A stretch of DNA of 32,046 bases from Campylobacter sp. (lineage in GTDB: Bacteria > Campylobacterota > Campylobacteria > Campylobacterales > Campylobacteraceae). Within the stretch, counting starts at the first letter, position 1. Every line of letters begins with the position of its first letter. A program made the position numbers and the translations under genes. The notes under the pieces are model-generated. The model searched no databases, was not told where the DNA came from, and worked only from the letters and a program-made list of their open reading frames with translations. Positions 24,172 through 32,046 of this stretch are shown here, piece by piece. Location: positions 31,506 through 63,551 of the forward strand of contig JAUNLC010000001.1 in NCBI GenBank assembly GCA_030532465.1, in the 5' to 3' direction.

Positions 24172-24424
24172 TGGAGCTTAAATCTGAATAAATTTATTAA
24201 TAAAATAAATCAATTTATAAATTTAATATTTATTTAATATTACTAAAAATTAATTAGTATTAAAACCGAAATATAGGGAGTTTAAATTTTTAAGAAATTT
24301 TTTATAAATATTGTGATTTAAAATAAATATCTATTAGCTTATAAAAAATAATACTAAATTTTAATTAAAATATAAAATAAAATATTTAATTATTAAAATT
24401 AAAATTTAGTAATGATTATAAAAT
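24172..24424. other. Very AT-rich intergenic region between fdhF and hemH
   Basis: About 250 bp with almost no G or C and no open reading frame of note. It must hold the fdhF promoter on its left side and the 3' end of the hemH transcript on its right. Apart from the inverted repeat at 24352-24411 I see no conserved element. Curved or easily melted DNA, or silencing by a nucleoid protein, is possible but not shown. Confidence 0.6.
24352..24411 (-). terminator. Possible weak terminator after hemH (AT-only inverted repeat)
   Basis: TACTAAATTTTAATT (24352-24366) and AATTAAAATTTAGTA (24397-24411) are perfect 15-bp inverted arms around a 30-base loop, 14 bases past the hemH stop. A T-rich tract follows on the minus strand. 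The stem has only one G-C pair, so it is weak as a terminator and may be chance in such AT-rich DNA. Confidence 0.35.
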
Positions 24425-25357
24425 TTATTTTGAAGCTATTTTGATGATAAATTTGGCAAAATCCTCGCTGTCGTTTGGACAAGCGACTACATCATAGTAA
24501 CTGAATTTAAGCTCGTCTGCAAGCTCTTTATACTCTTTTACAAGCTCAAAAACGGTCTCTGAATTATCTATACAAAAAGATATGGGATATATCAAAACAT
24601 TTTTGTTTTCAATTTTTTCAAGCTCGTCGCTAAGAGCGGGTTCAAGCCACTTTATAGGACCAAGTCTTGACTGATAAGCAAGGCGGATCTCTTTGAAATT
24701 CATCTCTTTTTTAATCAAATCCGAAAGAATTTGCACATGCTCTTTGGTGTGTTCTTCGTAAAGATCGCCGTTTTGAATTATCTTTTGCGGAAGCGAGTGA
24801 GAAGAAAATATCAAAGTAATATTTTGCGTTTTTAAATCTTTTACCTTATTTTTTATATCTTTAACTATGAGTTCATTAAAGCTTTCATCTTTATAAAACG
24901 GCTCTATTACTCTAACTTTAGCTTTTAAATTGAGGCTTTTAAAGGCCTTTTGAAAATCACTTAAACTAGAAACCACGGTCGTAACGGAGTGATGCGGATA
25001 CAATGGCATAACTACTATCTCGTCAAAATTTTCATACTTTTTTAGCACGTCTTTGGCAAAAGGAGGGGTGTAATTCATCGCAAAATCAACCGCTTCAAAC
25101 TCGTCGCTTAGGTCTTTTATCCTTTTACAAAGCCTATTTGTGATATCGCAGATAGGAGATTTTCCTCCGATTTGTCTATAGTTTTCCTGTGCCGATTTTA
25201 GCCTTGAATTTGTTATCATAAAGGCTACAAATTTACGCAAAACGCTGTTTTTTATCCCAAGAATACACGGATCGTTAAACATATTTTTCAAAAAGACTTT
25301 TACCTCGCTAAGGTCGTTTGGTCCTCCCATATTTAAAAGCAACAAAAGCCTTTTCAT
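24425..25357 (-). CDS. hemH: Ferrochelatase
   Basis: HemH inserts Fe2+ into a porphyrin (protoporphyrin IX or coproporphyrin), a final step of haem synthesis. The 310-residue protein begins KRLLLLLNMGGPNDLSEVKVFLKNMFND, the standard ferrochelatase N-terminus. It has YPHHSVTTV, then IFSSHSLPQKI with the catalytic His, and SFCIDNSETVFEL with the catalytic Glu and the second signature. The start is ATG at 25357, overlapping the upstream oxidoreductase stop (ATGA). A TTG two codons earlier is possible but less likely. The gene order hemH with a Gfo/Idh-type partner, divergent from alaS, is conserved in Campylobacter. It is the only haem-synthesis gene in the window. Confidence 0.95.
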   Translation of the reverse strand: MKRLLLLLNMGGPNDLSEVKVFLKNMFNDPCILGIKNSVLRKFVAFMITNSRLKSAQENYRQIGGKSPICDITNRLCKRIKDLSDEFEAVDFAMNYTPPFAKDVLKKYENFDEIVVMPLYPHHSVTTVVSSLSDFQKAFKSLNLKAKVRVIEPFYKDESFNELIVKDIKNKVKDLKTQNITLIFSSHSLPQKIIQNGDLYEEHTKEHVQILSDLIKKEMNFKEIRLAYQSRLGPIKWLEPALSDELEKIENKNVLIYPISFCIDNSETVFELVKEYKELADELKFSYYDVVACPNDSEDFAKFIIKIASK

Positions 25358-26217
25358 ACGCAAGCCCCGTAAGCTTTAAGCGCATCATCAAGCGTAGCTA
25401 AATTTTCAAATTTGTTATCGTTGCAAAGCTTTGCAAACTCCGTTTGAGCCATTTTTATAGGCGATATATCACAATTTACTTTCAAATTTTGTTGTCCTTC
25501 AATAGTATATTTATTTAGTTTTAAGCCAAGAAGATCACCGAAATAAATCCCGCTTTTTGCTCCGACTTCGATTATAAAACGCTCTATGGGATACTCTTTT
25601 GAGCCATGGATGCTAACTAGAGTTTGATTTTTCATTTTTATACTATAAAGTAAGTTTAAAGCGCTTTTTTTACCGCTATCTTGCTTTTCAAATTTACAAA
25701 ACGATCCCGCATCGCTACTTGTTAGATATCTTGCCAGATCGACGCTGTGCAGCATTTGCACGGCTAAATTTTCATCCTTACAAACCCCTCTGGTGATATT
25801 TAAGGAGTATATCTCCTCTTCTTTTTCAAGAGATTTTTTAAGCGATGCCACAACCGGGTTAAACCTATCAAAAAACCCTATTGAGCTAATTGCATTGCTT
25901 AAATTTGAGCAGTATTTCATCTCTTGAATAGCGCTTGCACTCTTTGCGACAGGAGCGTGTATAAGTATAAATTTGCATGCTTTTACACATTTTGAAAATA
26001 GGTCAAAATACCTTACTCCGTCGGTTATAACAAGAGCCTCGGGAGAACTTGACTCAAAAAGTTCGTTTAAGTCGTCATAAATTTCAGCTCTTACGCAACT
26101 CTCTTTAGCGTTTTTGTGATAAATACCGACCAACTCAAATTCATCCGATCTTCTAAGCTCGTTATAATGCGATCTTCCGACATCGTCAAAGCCTATTAAT
26201 GCGAGGCGTTTTTTCAT
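25354..26217 (-). CDS. Gfo/Idh/MocA-type oxidoreductase-like protein with degenerate motifs
   Basis: This 287-residue protein has an N-terminal Rossmann-like half (about 1-115) and a C-terminal alpha/beta half, as in the Gfo/Idh/MocA family of NAD(P)-linked sugar or small-molecule dehydrogenases. The nucleotide loop reads G9-F-D-D-V-G14, so the middle Gly of GxGxxG is missing. The family's EKP motif appears as HAPVAKS. H166 in MLHSVDLARYL resembles the usual GxHxxD catalytic region. Activity is therefore uncertain. ATG 26217 has CGGAAAAG as ribosome site and TATAAT upstream; the frame could extend 32 codons further, but that would run through the promoter. It overlaps hemH by 4 bases, so coupling with haem synthesis is suggested by position only. 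Confidence 0.82.
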   Translation of the reverse strand: MKKRLALIGFDDVGRSHYNELRRSDEFELVGIYHKNAKESCVRAEIYDDLNELFESSSPEALVITDGVRYFDLFSKCVKACKFILIHAPVAKSASAIQEMKYCSNLSNAISSIGFFDRFNPVVASLKKSLEKEEEIYSLNITRGVCKDENLAVQMLHSVDLARYLTSSDAGSFCKFEKQDSGKKSALNLLYSIKMKNQTLVSIHGSKEYPIERFIIEVGAKSGIYFGDLLGLKLNKYTIEGQQNLKVNCDISPIKMAQTEFAKLCNDNKFENLATLDDALKAYGACV

Positions 26218-26241
26218 AATCTTTTCCGTTTTTTGATAGGC

Positions 26242-26247
26242 ATTATA
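26242..26247 (-). promoter_or_regulatory. -10 box for the oxidoreductase-hemH operon
   Basis: A perfect TATAAT on the minus strand, about 25 bp upstream of the oxidoreductase ATG at 26217, with A/T-rich DNA further up. It supports 26217 as the true start, since the longer frame would begin before this promoter. Confidence 0.6.
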
Positions 26248-26352
26248 ATTTATTTTGGTAATTATATGTTTAACCTGCTTTAAATCCCTTAAAACATATC
26301 CGATAAGTAACAAATCTTGCGCTTTATTTTAAAAATTTAATAAAAAATATGG

Positions 26353-26358
26353 TAAAAT
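26353..26358 (+). promoter_or_regulatory. Candidate extended -10 box for alaS
   Basis: TAAAAT preceded by TGG (extended -10, TGnTAAAAT), about 35 bp upstream of the alaS ATG. The intergenic region is shared with the divergent oxidoreductase promoter. Confidence 0.55.
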
Positions 26359-26392
26359 CAGCACTATTTTATAAATTTTGACAGGAAAAATT

Positions 26393-28936
26393 ATGGATAT
26401 CAGACAGGCTTATTTAGACTATTTTGCGAGCAAAAAACATGAGATTATAGACTCCGCTCCGCTTGTGCCAAACGACGCGACGTTGCTTTTTACAAATGCT
26501 GGCATGGTGCCTTTTAAAAGTATTTTTACGGGTGAAGTTCCGCGCCCTACTCCGCCTATTCGCACCAGCTGTCAAACCTGCATAAGAGCGGGCGGCAAGC
26601 ACAACGACCTTGATAACGTGGGCTATACTGCGCGCCACCATACTTTTTTTGAAATGCTTGGAAATTTCAGCTTTGGCGAATATTTTAAAAAGGACGCGAT
26701 CGCTTATGCGTGGGAATTTGTTACGGAAATTTTAAAACTGCCTAAAGATCGCCTATATGTCACGGTTCACGAAAGCGATGACGAAGCCTACGCAATGTGG
26801 CAAGAGCATATCGCAAAAGAGAGAATTTACAAATTCGGCGACAAAGACAACTTCTGGCAGATGGGCGATACGGGTCCGTGCGGTCCGTGCTCGGAGATAT
26901 TTTACGATCAAGGCGCGGAGCATTTTAACTCCGATGAAGACTACATGGGCGGTGACGGCGATAGATTTCTTGAAATTTGGAACCTTGTCTTCATGCAATA
27001 CGAAAGAAGCGCGGACGGCAAGCTAACTCCTCTTCCAAAGCCGTCAATCGACACAGGCATGGGCTTAGAGCGCGTAACGGCGATAAAAGAAGGTAAATTT
27101 AGCAACTACGACAGCTCGCTTTTCATGCCGATCATAAACGAAGTGGCTAAAATTTGCGGCAAGCCTTACAAATATGAAAGCGGAGCGAGCTACCGCGTCA
27201 TAAGCGATCATATACGCTCGGTTACCTTCTTGCTTGCTCAAGGCGTGGGCTTTGATAAAGAGGGTCGCGGATACGTTCTAAGAAGAATTTTGCGTCGCGC
27301 GATCCGCCATGGATATCTGCTTGGCATCAAAGAGCCGTTTATGTATAAGCTTGTGGATAAAGTTTGCGAGCTGATGGGCTCTCACTACACTTATCTAAAT
27401 GAGAAAAAAGAGTCGGTTAAAGAGCAAATTCGCCTTGAGGAGGAGAGATTTTTAACCACTATCGCTTCCGGACTTGAGCTGTTTAACGACGAGCTATCAA
27501 AAACGAAAGAAATTTTTAGCGGTGAGGCCGCATTTAAGCTCTACGATACATTTGGCTTTCCGCTTGATCTAACGGCGGATATGCTTAGAGATAAGGGGCT
27601 TAAAGTTGATGAAGCGAGGTTTGACGAGCTTATGAGCGAACAAAAAAGCCGCGCGAAAGCCGCGTGGAAAGGAAGCGGAGATAAAAGTGCAAAGGGCGAT
27701 TTTAAAGAGCTTTTAGAGGAATTTGGCGAAAACAAATTTAGCGGATACGAAACCCTAGAGCAAAATAGCAAAATTTTAGCCCTGCTTGATGATGAATTTA
27801 AGCGCGTTTCAAGCCTAAAAGCTGGCGAAGAGGGCTGGGTAATGCTTGACGTAACTCCGTTTTACGCTCAAAGCGGTGGTCAATGCGGAGATGCGGGCGA
27901 AATTTTAAACAAAGCCAAAGTGCTTGATACGCAAAAATTCTTTGGGCTAAATTTATCTCAAATTTCGGCTACCGGCGAGCTAAAAACAGGCGATGATGTC
28001 GAAGTAAAAGTATCGGACGAAAGAAGCGAGATAGCTCGCCATCACAGCGCCACGCACCTTCTTCACTCGGCATTAATTAAAATTTTAGGCAGCCACATCG
28101 CACAAGCGGGCTCAAGTGTGGAAGCAAACAAGCTTAGATTTGACTTCTCGCACCCAAAAGCGCTAAGCAATGAAGAGCTTGAGAAGATAGAAAATTTCGT
28201 AAACAACGCTATCGCAAAGGGAGCGGCCGCAAAAATAGAGATCATGGACTTAGATGAGGCTAAAAATAGCGGCGCGATAGCTCTGTTTGGCGAGAAATAT
28301 AGCGATAAAGTGCGCGTGCTAAGCTTTGGCGATGTAAGCAAAGAGCTTTGCGGCGGAACGCACGTAAAAGATATAAGCGAGATCGGAGCCTTTTTTATAA
28401 CAAAAGAAAGCGGCGTAAGTGCTGGTGTAAGAAGGATAGAGGCGGTTTGCTCCAAGGCTGCGTTAAATTTAGCAAGAGAGTTCAGATCCGAGCTTGACGA
28501 GCTAAAGTCGGAGCTAAAGAGCGTAGAGCCTATGAACGCCGTTAAAAAGCTAAAAAATGAGATAAAAGCGCTAAAAGAAGAGCTTAAAAATACAGGCGGT
28601 TCAAAAGCTATAAATTTAAGCGAGATAAACGGCGTAAAATTTGGAGTTGAAATTTTACAAAGCGGCGATATAAAAACCGCGATTGACGAGATAAAAAATG
28701 CAAATGAGCGCGTTGCAGTCTTGTTTATACAAGAAAAAGAAAGCAAGGTGCTAGTCGCGGCAGGCGCTAAAAACGCAAATTTAAAAGCCGGAGAGTGGGT
28801 AAAATTCGTAGCTCAAATTTTAGGTGGAAACGGCGGAGGAAGAGATGACTTTGCAACCGCGGGAGGAAAAGAAGTGGATAAGATCGAAGAGGCGAAAAAA
28901 TCAGCCCTTGAATTTGCTAAAGAGAAACTTTCGTGA
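26393..28936 (+). CDS. alaS: Alanine--tRNA ligase
   Basis: AlaRS charges tRNA-Ala and edits Ser and Gly mischarges. The 847-residue protein has the class II catalytic domain ([65 protein letters not shown]). The tRNA-recognition domain follows, then the editing domain with [12 protein letters not shown] and CGGTHVKDI, which provide the His/His/Cys/His zinc site. The C-Ala domain follows after a helical linker and ends with [17 protein letters not shown]. All parts are intact. I use ATG 26393, with CAGGAAAAATT upstream; a TTG five codons earlier is not supported by a ribosome site. It heads a plus-strand run with a membrane protein, maf and PBP1A. Confidence 0.97.
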   Translation: MDIRQAYLDYFASKKHEIIDSAPLVPNDATLLFTNAGMVPFKSIFTGEVPRPTPPIRTSCQTCIRAGGKHNDLDNVGYTARHHTFFEMLGNFSFGEYFKKDAIAYAWEFVTEILKLPKDRLYVTVHESDDEAYAMWQEHIAKERIYKFGDKDNFWQMGDTGPCGPCSEIFYDQGAEHFNSDEDYMGGDGDRFLEIWNLVFMQYERSADGKLTPLPKPSIDTGMGLERVTAIKEGKFSNYDSSLFMPIINEVAKICGKPYKYESGASYRVISDHIRSVTFLLAQGVGFDKEGRGYVLRRILRRAIRHGYLLGIKEPFMYKLVDKVCELMGSHYTYLNEKKESVKEQIRLEEERFLTTIASGLELFNDELSKTKEIFSGEAAFKLYDTFGFPLDLTADMLRDKGLKVDEARFDELMSEQKSRAKAAWKGSGDKSAKGDFKELLEEFGENKFSGYETLEQNSKILALLDDEFKRVSSLKAGEEGWVMLDVTPFYAQSGGQCGDAGEILNKAKVLDTQKFFGLNLSQISATGELKTGDDVEVKVSDERSEIARHHSATHLLHSALIKILGSHIAQAGSSVEANKLRFDFSHPKALSNEELEKIENFVNNAIAKGAAAKIEIMDLDEAKNSGAIALFGEKYSDKVRVLSFGDVSKELCGGTHVKDISEIGAFFITKESGVSAGVRRIEAVCSKAALNLAREFRSELDELKSELKSVEPMNAVKKLKNEIKALKEELKNTGGSKAINLSEINGVKFGVEILQSGDIKTAIDEIKNANERVAVLFIQEKESKVLVAAGAKNANLKAGEWVKFVAQILGGNGGGRDDFATAGGKEVDKIEEAKKSALEFAKEKLS

Positions 28937-29001
28937 TAAATAAAATTTTAACCGTAGGCGTTATCGCCAAAGAGTTAAATTTGATGAGATAGAGGATAAG
29001 A

Positions 29002-29496
29002 ATGCCTGAATTTAATATAGCTTTTGCAAAGCTAAGCCATGTAGTGCCGTTTTTACACATAAGCGCTACCATCGTTTTTATAGGATTTCAAGCTTGCTTT
29101 TGGTTTATGTGCAAATTTTTCATGCAAGGAATCGCAAATAACCACAAAAGATACGTTATGGTTATCGATGCTCTTAAGCGCCTTGGTTACGCGGTTTATA
29201 GCTCTTTGGCAATCATTGCGATAACAGGGCTTATGATCGAAGATAGCGACTACTCTAAGATAGCCGACCCCATGTCAAATAGCATAATAACAACCAAATG
29301 GGCGATGTTTTGCTTCTTGCTTATCAACGTAGTTTATGTCACATACAGACTAAAAAAAGCTATAAAATCAATGAATGAGGGCGAATACATCGAGCTTCAC
29401 GAAAATTTGATCGTTATTATATATTATTTCATCCCGTTAAACGTGGTTGCCGCACTATTTGCAACTTATCTGGGCGTGGCTTATAGAGGATTTTAA
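29002..29496 (+). CDS. Conserved four-helix membrane protein of unknown function
   Basis: This 164-residue protein has four hydrophobic helices (about residues 10-38, 60-80, 96-116 and 132-158). H13 and H19 lie in the first helix (LSHVVPFLHISATIVFIG), a second charged pair follows in the loop after helix 2, and H134 sits before helix 4. Helices with buried His recall haem- or copper-binding membrane proteins such as the HemJ/CopD-like group, but the match is too loose to name it. The ATG has AGAGGATAAG upstream. Its stop overlaps the maf start by one base (TAATG), so the two are probably coupled. Confidence 0.82.
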   Translation: MPEFNIAFAKLSHVVPFLHISATIVFIGFQACFWFMCKFFMQGIANNHKRYVMVIDALKRLGYAVYSSLAIIAITGLMIEDSDYSKIADPMSNSIITTKWAMFCFLLINVVYVTYRLKKAIKSMNEGEYIELHENLIVIIYYFIPLNVVAALFATYLGVAYRGF

Positions 29497-30041
29497 TGAT
29501 AATTCTAGCTTCAAGTTCGGTTACAAGAGCTAAAATTTTAGAAGAAAACGAAGTAGCTTTCAGGCAAATTTCTTTTGAATTTGACGAAAGCGGCGCAGAT
29601 AAGAGTCTAACTCCCGCAAGCTATGTATTTAAAATAGTCCAAAGCAAAAAAGATCAGTTTTTAAAAGCTTATCCGAATTTAAAAAACCTGCTTTTTGCCG
29701 ATAGCGCCGTTGTTTGCAAAGGTCAAATTTTAGGCAAGGCAAAGGATGAGAAAGACGCGCTTAGGATGCTAAATTTGCAAAGCCAAAGCGTGACTAAAAT
29801 AATCACCGCAATGATATTTATAGGCGAAAATTTCGAATTTATAAATGTCAGCAGGGCTTCTTATAAATTTTCCAAATTTGACCAAAGCGAGCTTGAGGAG
29901 TATATCAAAAGCAATGACTGGCAAGGCAAGGCTGGAGCCATGATGATAGAGGGGTTTAATAAAAAATACATCGTAGAGCAAATCGGCAACGAAAGCACCG
30001 CCAGAGGCTTGAACTACGAACAACTAAAGGCGTTTTTATGA
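29496..30041 (+). CDS. maf: Maf/YhdE-like nucleoside triphosphate pyrophosphatase
   Basis: Maf proteins hydrolyse dTTP, UTP or modified nucleotides to monophosphates and have been linked to septum control. The 181-residue protein opens IILASSSVTRAKILEEN, the Maf phosphate-binding start. The usual S-x-R-R is here S-V-T-R, a small deviation. The catalytic aspartate region LLFADSAVVCKGQILGKAKDEKDA follows, then YKFSKFDQSELEEYIKSNDWQGKAGAMMIEG with the WxGKAG motif. Length is typical. It shares one base with the upstream membrane protein and four with pbpA, which forms a tightly coupled set with a cell-wall gene. Substrate class (dTTP versus m7GTP) cannot be read. Confidence 0.92.
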   Translation: MIILASSSVTRAKILEENEVAFRQISFEFDESGADKSLTPASYVFKIVQSKKDQFLKAYPNLKNLLFADSAVVCKGQILGKAKDEKDALRMLNLQSQSVTKIITAMIFIGENFEFINVSRASYKFSKFDQSELEEYIKSNDWQGKAGAMMIEGFNKKYIVEQIGNESTARGLNYEQLKAFL

Positions 30042-31966
30042 GATATTTGGTTTCACTTGTTTTTATCGTATTTGTTTCGGTGTGTGCGGCACTTATATAT
30101 CTTTACTCGCAAATTCGATTTGATGCGACGAATATCATCGAATTTAAACCAAAACTCACAACCCAAATTTACGACAGAAACGGTGAGCTTATAGCAAATA
30201 TCTTTGAAGAAAACAGAGTTTACGCAAGATACGACGAGATACCTCCTCGCCTTATCGAAGCGCTTATAGCCATTGAGGATACGAGCTTTTTTGAGCACGG
30301 AGGAGTAAATCCAGAAGCCATCACAAGGGCTATCATAAAAGATATCAAGGCTAGAAAGTTGGTTGAGGGAGCAAGCACTCTAACTCAGCAGCTTGTAAAA
30401 AATATGGTTTTATCGCGCGAGAAGAAATTTACCCGCAAGATCAAAGAGATAGTGCTTTCTATGAAGCTTGAAAACGAGCTTAGCAAGGAAGAAATTTTAG
30501 AAAGATATCTAAACCACGTCTATTTCGGACACGGCTATCACGGTATCAAAACGGCTGCGAAGGGGTATTTTAGAAAGGAGTTAAACGAGCTTAGCTTAAA
30601 GGAGATAGCTATCCTTGTCGGATTGCCAAAAGCTCCTAGCGCTTATGATCCGACAAGACATCTTGATCTGTCATTAAGTCGTGCAAATAACGTTCTTTGG
30701 CGCCTTAACATACTTGGCTGGATAAACAAAGAGGAGTATGAAAGATCGCTAATGGAAACTCCCGCGATCTATGACGACACCCTTACGCAAAACAAGGCTC
30801 CATACATAGTAGATGAGGTTATAAAGGAGGCTTCAAAGCACTTTAGCGACATTAAAACGGGCGGATACGTCATCGAAACAAGCATTGATCTAAAGGTTCA
30901 AGAGATGGCGATAGAGGCGCTAAAATTCGGATATAACGAAATTTTAAAGCGCGACAAGGACGCAAACGCTTCGGTTTTAAACGGGGCTATCGTGGTTACT
31001 ATGCCAAATAGCGGAGATGTGTTAGCGCTTGTGGGCGGAGTTGATTACTCCAAGAGCAACTATAACCGCGCTACTCAGAGTATGAGGCAGCCCGGATCAA
31101 GCTTTAAGCCGTTTATCTATCAGATGGCGCTTGATATGGGATACTCTCCTATGAGTAAAACCGCCGATATATCAAGGGTTTTTGACTCGGGAAAAAAAGA
31201 CGAGCAGTGGAAGCCAAAGAATTACAGCGGAGGCTTTCAAGGCTATATCACGCTTAAAGACGCGATTAGACAGTCTAGAAACCTAGCGACCATAAACCTG
31301 CTAAACGAGATTGGGCTTGATGCGGTGCATAAGCACTTAAGCGAAATTGGCTTTAAAAACGTGCCAAAAGACCTATCTATAGCGCTTGGAAGCCTTGGAG
31401 TTTCGCCGCTTGACTTTTCTAAATTTTACTCTATCTTTTCAAACCAAGGCGAGATGGTTGAGCCTACTCTTATCAAAAGAGTTATGAGCGCTCAAAATAT
31501 CGAAACCGTCTTTGAGCCAAAACGCACGAGAGTAACCGAGCCCGAGCAGGCTTATTTGATGAATGATATGCTAAAAACAGTCGTAAATAGCGGCACCGGA
31601 CAAAACGCCAAAGTTGCAGGAGTGCAGATAGCGGGCAAAACGGGAACTACAAACAACAATATAGACGCGTGGTTTTGCGGTTATACGCCCGAAATTCAGG
31701 TTATAGTTTGGTACGGCAACGACAACAACACTCCTATGAGAAAGGTTGAGGGCGGCGGAAGGACCGCTGCGCCGGTGTTTAAAAAATTCGTCCAAAGCTA
31801 TATGAAAGAATTTCCAAACTCTAAAAAGAGCTTCACGCAGCCTGAAGGCGTATTTCGTGCGATGTATGAGGGCAAAGAGGAGCTATACACCAAAACTTCT
31901 CCGCTTCCAAAACAAGACGCACAAGATACTCTTATAAATCAAGATAACGAGGGGATGATATTTTAA
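30038..31966 (+). CDS. pbpA: Penicillin-binding protein 1A, bifunctional glycosyltransferase/transpeptidase
   Basis: This class A PBP both polymerises glycan strands and cross-links them in the periplasm. The 642-residue protein has one N-terminal anchor (about 3-24). The GT51 domain has E80 in IAIEDTSFFEHGGV as catalytic glutamate, then GASTLTQQLVKN, and REKKFTRKIKEIVLSMKLE. The transpeptidase domain has S354-x-x-K357 (PGSSFKPF), S413-R-N415 and K534-T-G536 (GKTGTTNN). It starts inside the maf stop (ATGA). The C-terminal 40 residues are polar and probably unstructured. Campylobacter genomes name it pbpA at the same position after maf. No terminator is visible; its stop overlaps that of a minus-strand gene. 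Confidence 0.95.
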   Translation: MRYLVSLVFIVFVSVCAALIYLYSQIRFDATNIIEFKPKLTTQIYDRNGELIANIFEENRVYARYDEIPPRLIEALIAIEDTSFFEHGGVNPEAITRAIIKDIKARKLVEGASTLTQQLVKNMVLSREKKFTRKIKEIVLSMKLENELSKEEILERYLNHVYFGHGYHGIKTAAKGYFRKELNELSLKEIAILVGLPKAPSAYDPTRHLDLSLSRANNVLWRLNILGWINKEEYERSLMETPAIYDDTLTQNKAPYIVDEVIKEASKHFSDIKTGGYVIETSIDLKVQEMAIEALKFGYNEILKRDKDANASVLNGAIVVTMPNSGDVLALVGGVDYSKSNYNRATQSMRQPGSSFKPFIYQMALDMGYSPMSKTADISRVFDSGKKDEQWKPKNYSGGFQGYITLKDAIRQSRNLATINLLNEIGLDAVHKHLSEIGFKNVPKDLSIALGSLGVSPLDFSKFYSIFSNQGEMVEPTLIKRVMSAQNIETVFEPKRTRVTEPEQAYLMNDMLKTVVNSGTGQNAKVAGVQIAGKTGTTNNNIDAWFCGYTPEIQVIVWYGNDNNTPMRKVEGGGRTAAPVFKKFVQSYMKEFPNSKKSFTQPEGVFRAMYEGKEELYTKTSPLPKQDAQDTLINQDNEGMIF

Positions 31967-32046
31967 TCATCCTCTTGCTTTGGAATATAATAATTTCTAT
32001 TTAAATAAAGACATATAAGATAAACCGCTATACAAATTGGAAAAAC
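31963..32046 (-). CDS. C-terminal end of a membrane protein (partial, runs off right edge)
   Basis: The minus strand is open from the window edge for 27 codons and ends at TAA (31963-31965). The translation is a hydrophobic run (VFPICIAVYLICLYL) followed by a short polar tail ending KQEDD. This looks like the end of an inner-membrane protein. Its stop overlaps the pbpA stop by two bases, a compact convergent arrangement. Too little is present to name it, and a chance frame of this length is possible. Confidence 0.45.
   Translation of the reverse strand, partial: VFPICIAVYLICLYLNRNYYIPKQEDD

Noticed and set aside
26218-26313. 32-codon N-terminal extension of the Gfo/Idh-type protein
   Set aside because: It would run through the TATAAT promoter and lacks a ribosome site. 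The Rossmann strand begins at the Met at 26217.
28063-28746. Long 227-residue minus-strand frame inside alaS
   Set aside because: It is Ser/Phe-rich, typical of a mirror frame of a Lys/Glu-rich coding region, and alaS is intact on the other strand.
28933-28992. 19-residue frame after alaS starting at GTG inside the alaS stop
   Set aside because: Too short, with no ribosome site of its own beyond the alaS end and no recognised motif. It could be a chance frame or a remnant.
1-32046. tRNA, rRNA, CRISPR, insertion sequence or prophage content
   Set aside because: I saw no cloverleaf-like GGTTCGAATC arms, no repeated spacer array, no transposase frame and no integrase. All gaps are short and A/T-rich.

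Overview
The window looks like chromosomal DNA from a Campylobacter species. The coding DNA is rich in A and T and uses ATA, AAA and TTA codons heavily. Gene families and their order are those of Campylobacterota: uvrD/rep-truB-csrA-ispE-smpB-thioredoxin-clpS-clpA-aat, flgB-flgC-fliE-pbp, and hemH/oxidoreductase divergent from alaS-maf-pbpA. The base composition is less extreme than that of C. jejuni, so a C. concisus- or C. mucosalis-like species is plausible. That is an inference, and I cannot name the species. The window holds 25 complete protein genes and two genes cut by its edges. I found no tRNA, rRNA, insertion sequence, prophage or CRISPR array.

Layout. (1) 1-4856: metK (minus, cut by the left edge) is divergent from sstT. 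Then come pepF and a small overlapping gene that I read as a divergent SspB-like protein, a possible ClpX adaptor. (2) 4857-9046: a large TonB-dependent receptor of the transferrin/lactoferrin/haemoglobin type, behind a Fur-box-like promoter. It is convergent with a LysR-type regulator, with a strong hairpin between them. (3) 9232-17375: a nine-gene, tightly overlapped plus-strand block of DNA helicase, tRNA modification, CsrA, isoprenoid synthesis, SmpB, a thioredoxin-like lipoprotein, ClpS, ClpA and Aat. The last three make up almost the whole bacterial N-degron pathway; only ClpP is missing. (4) 17387-20479: a sigma-54 promoter drives the flagellar rod genes flgB, flgC and fliE, followed by a class B penicillin-binding protein. 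(5) 20490-24114, minus strand: two unrecognised proteins (one membrane, one coiled coil) and an FdhH-type formate dehydrogenase. The dehydrogenase is a selenoprotein: an in-frame TGA is followed by a clear bacterial SECIS hairpin. Its upstream region carries two tandem operator-like palindromes and a very AT-rich stretch. (6) 24425-26217, minus: hemH and a degenerate Gfo/Idh/MocA-type protein. (7) 26393-31966, plus: alaS, a four-helix membrane protein, maf and PBP1A. The end of PBP1A overlaps the tail of a minus-strand gene that runs off the right edge.

Themes. Protein quality control recurs: SmpB (trans-translation), Aat/ClpS/ClpA (N-degron degradation), PepF (peptide clean-up) and the possible SspB-like adaptor. 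Iron and haem are represented by the TonB receptor and ferrochelatase. Cell-wall synthesis is represented by two PBPs and a GHMP kinase of the isoprenoid pathway. The leads I would follow first are the SspB-like gene, the formate dehydrogenase with its tandem operators and no redox partner, and the heavy use of AAATTT, which fits the RAATTY motif known to mark self DNA in C. jejuni transformation.
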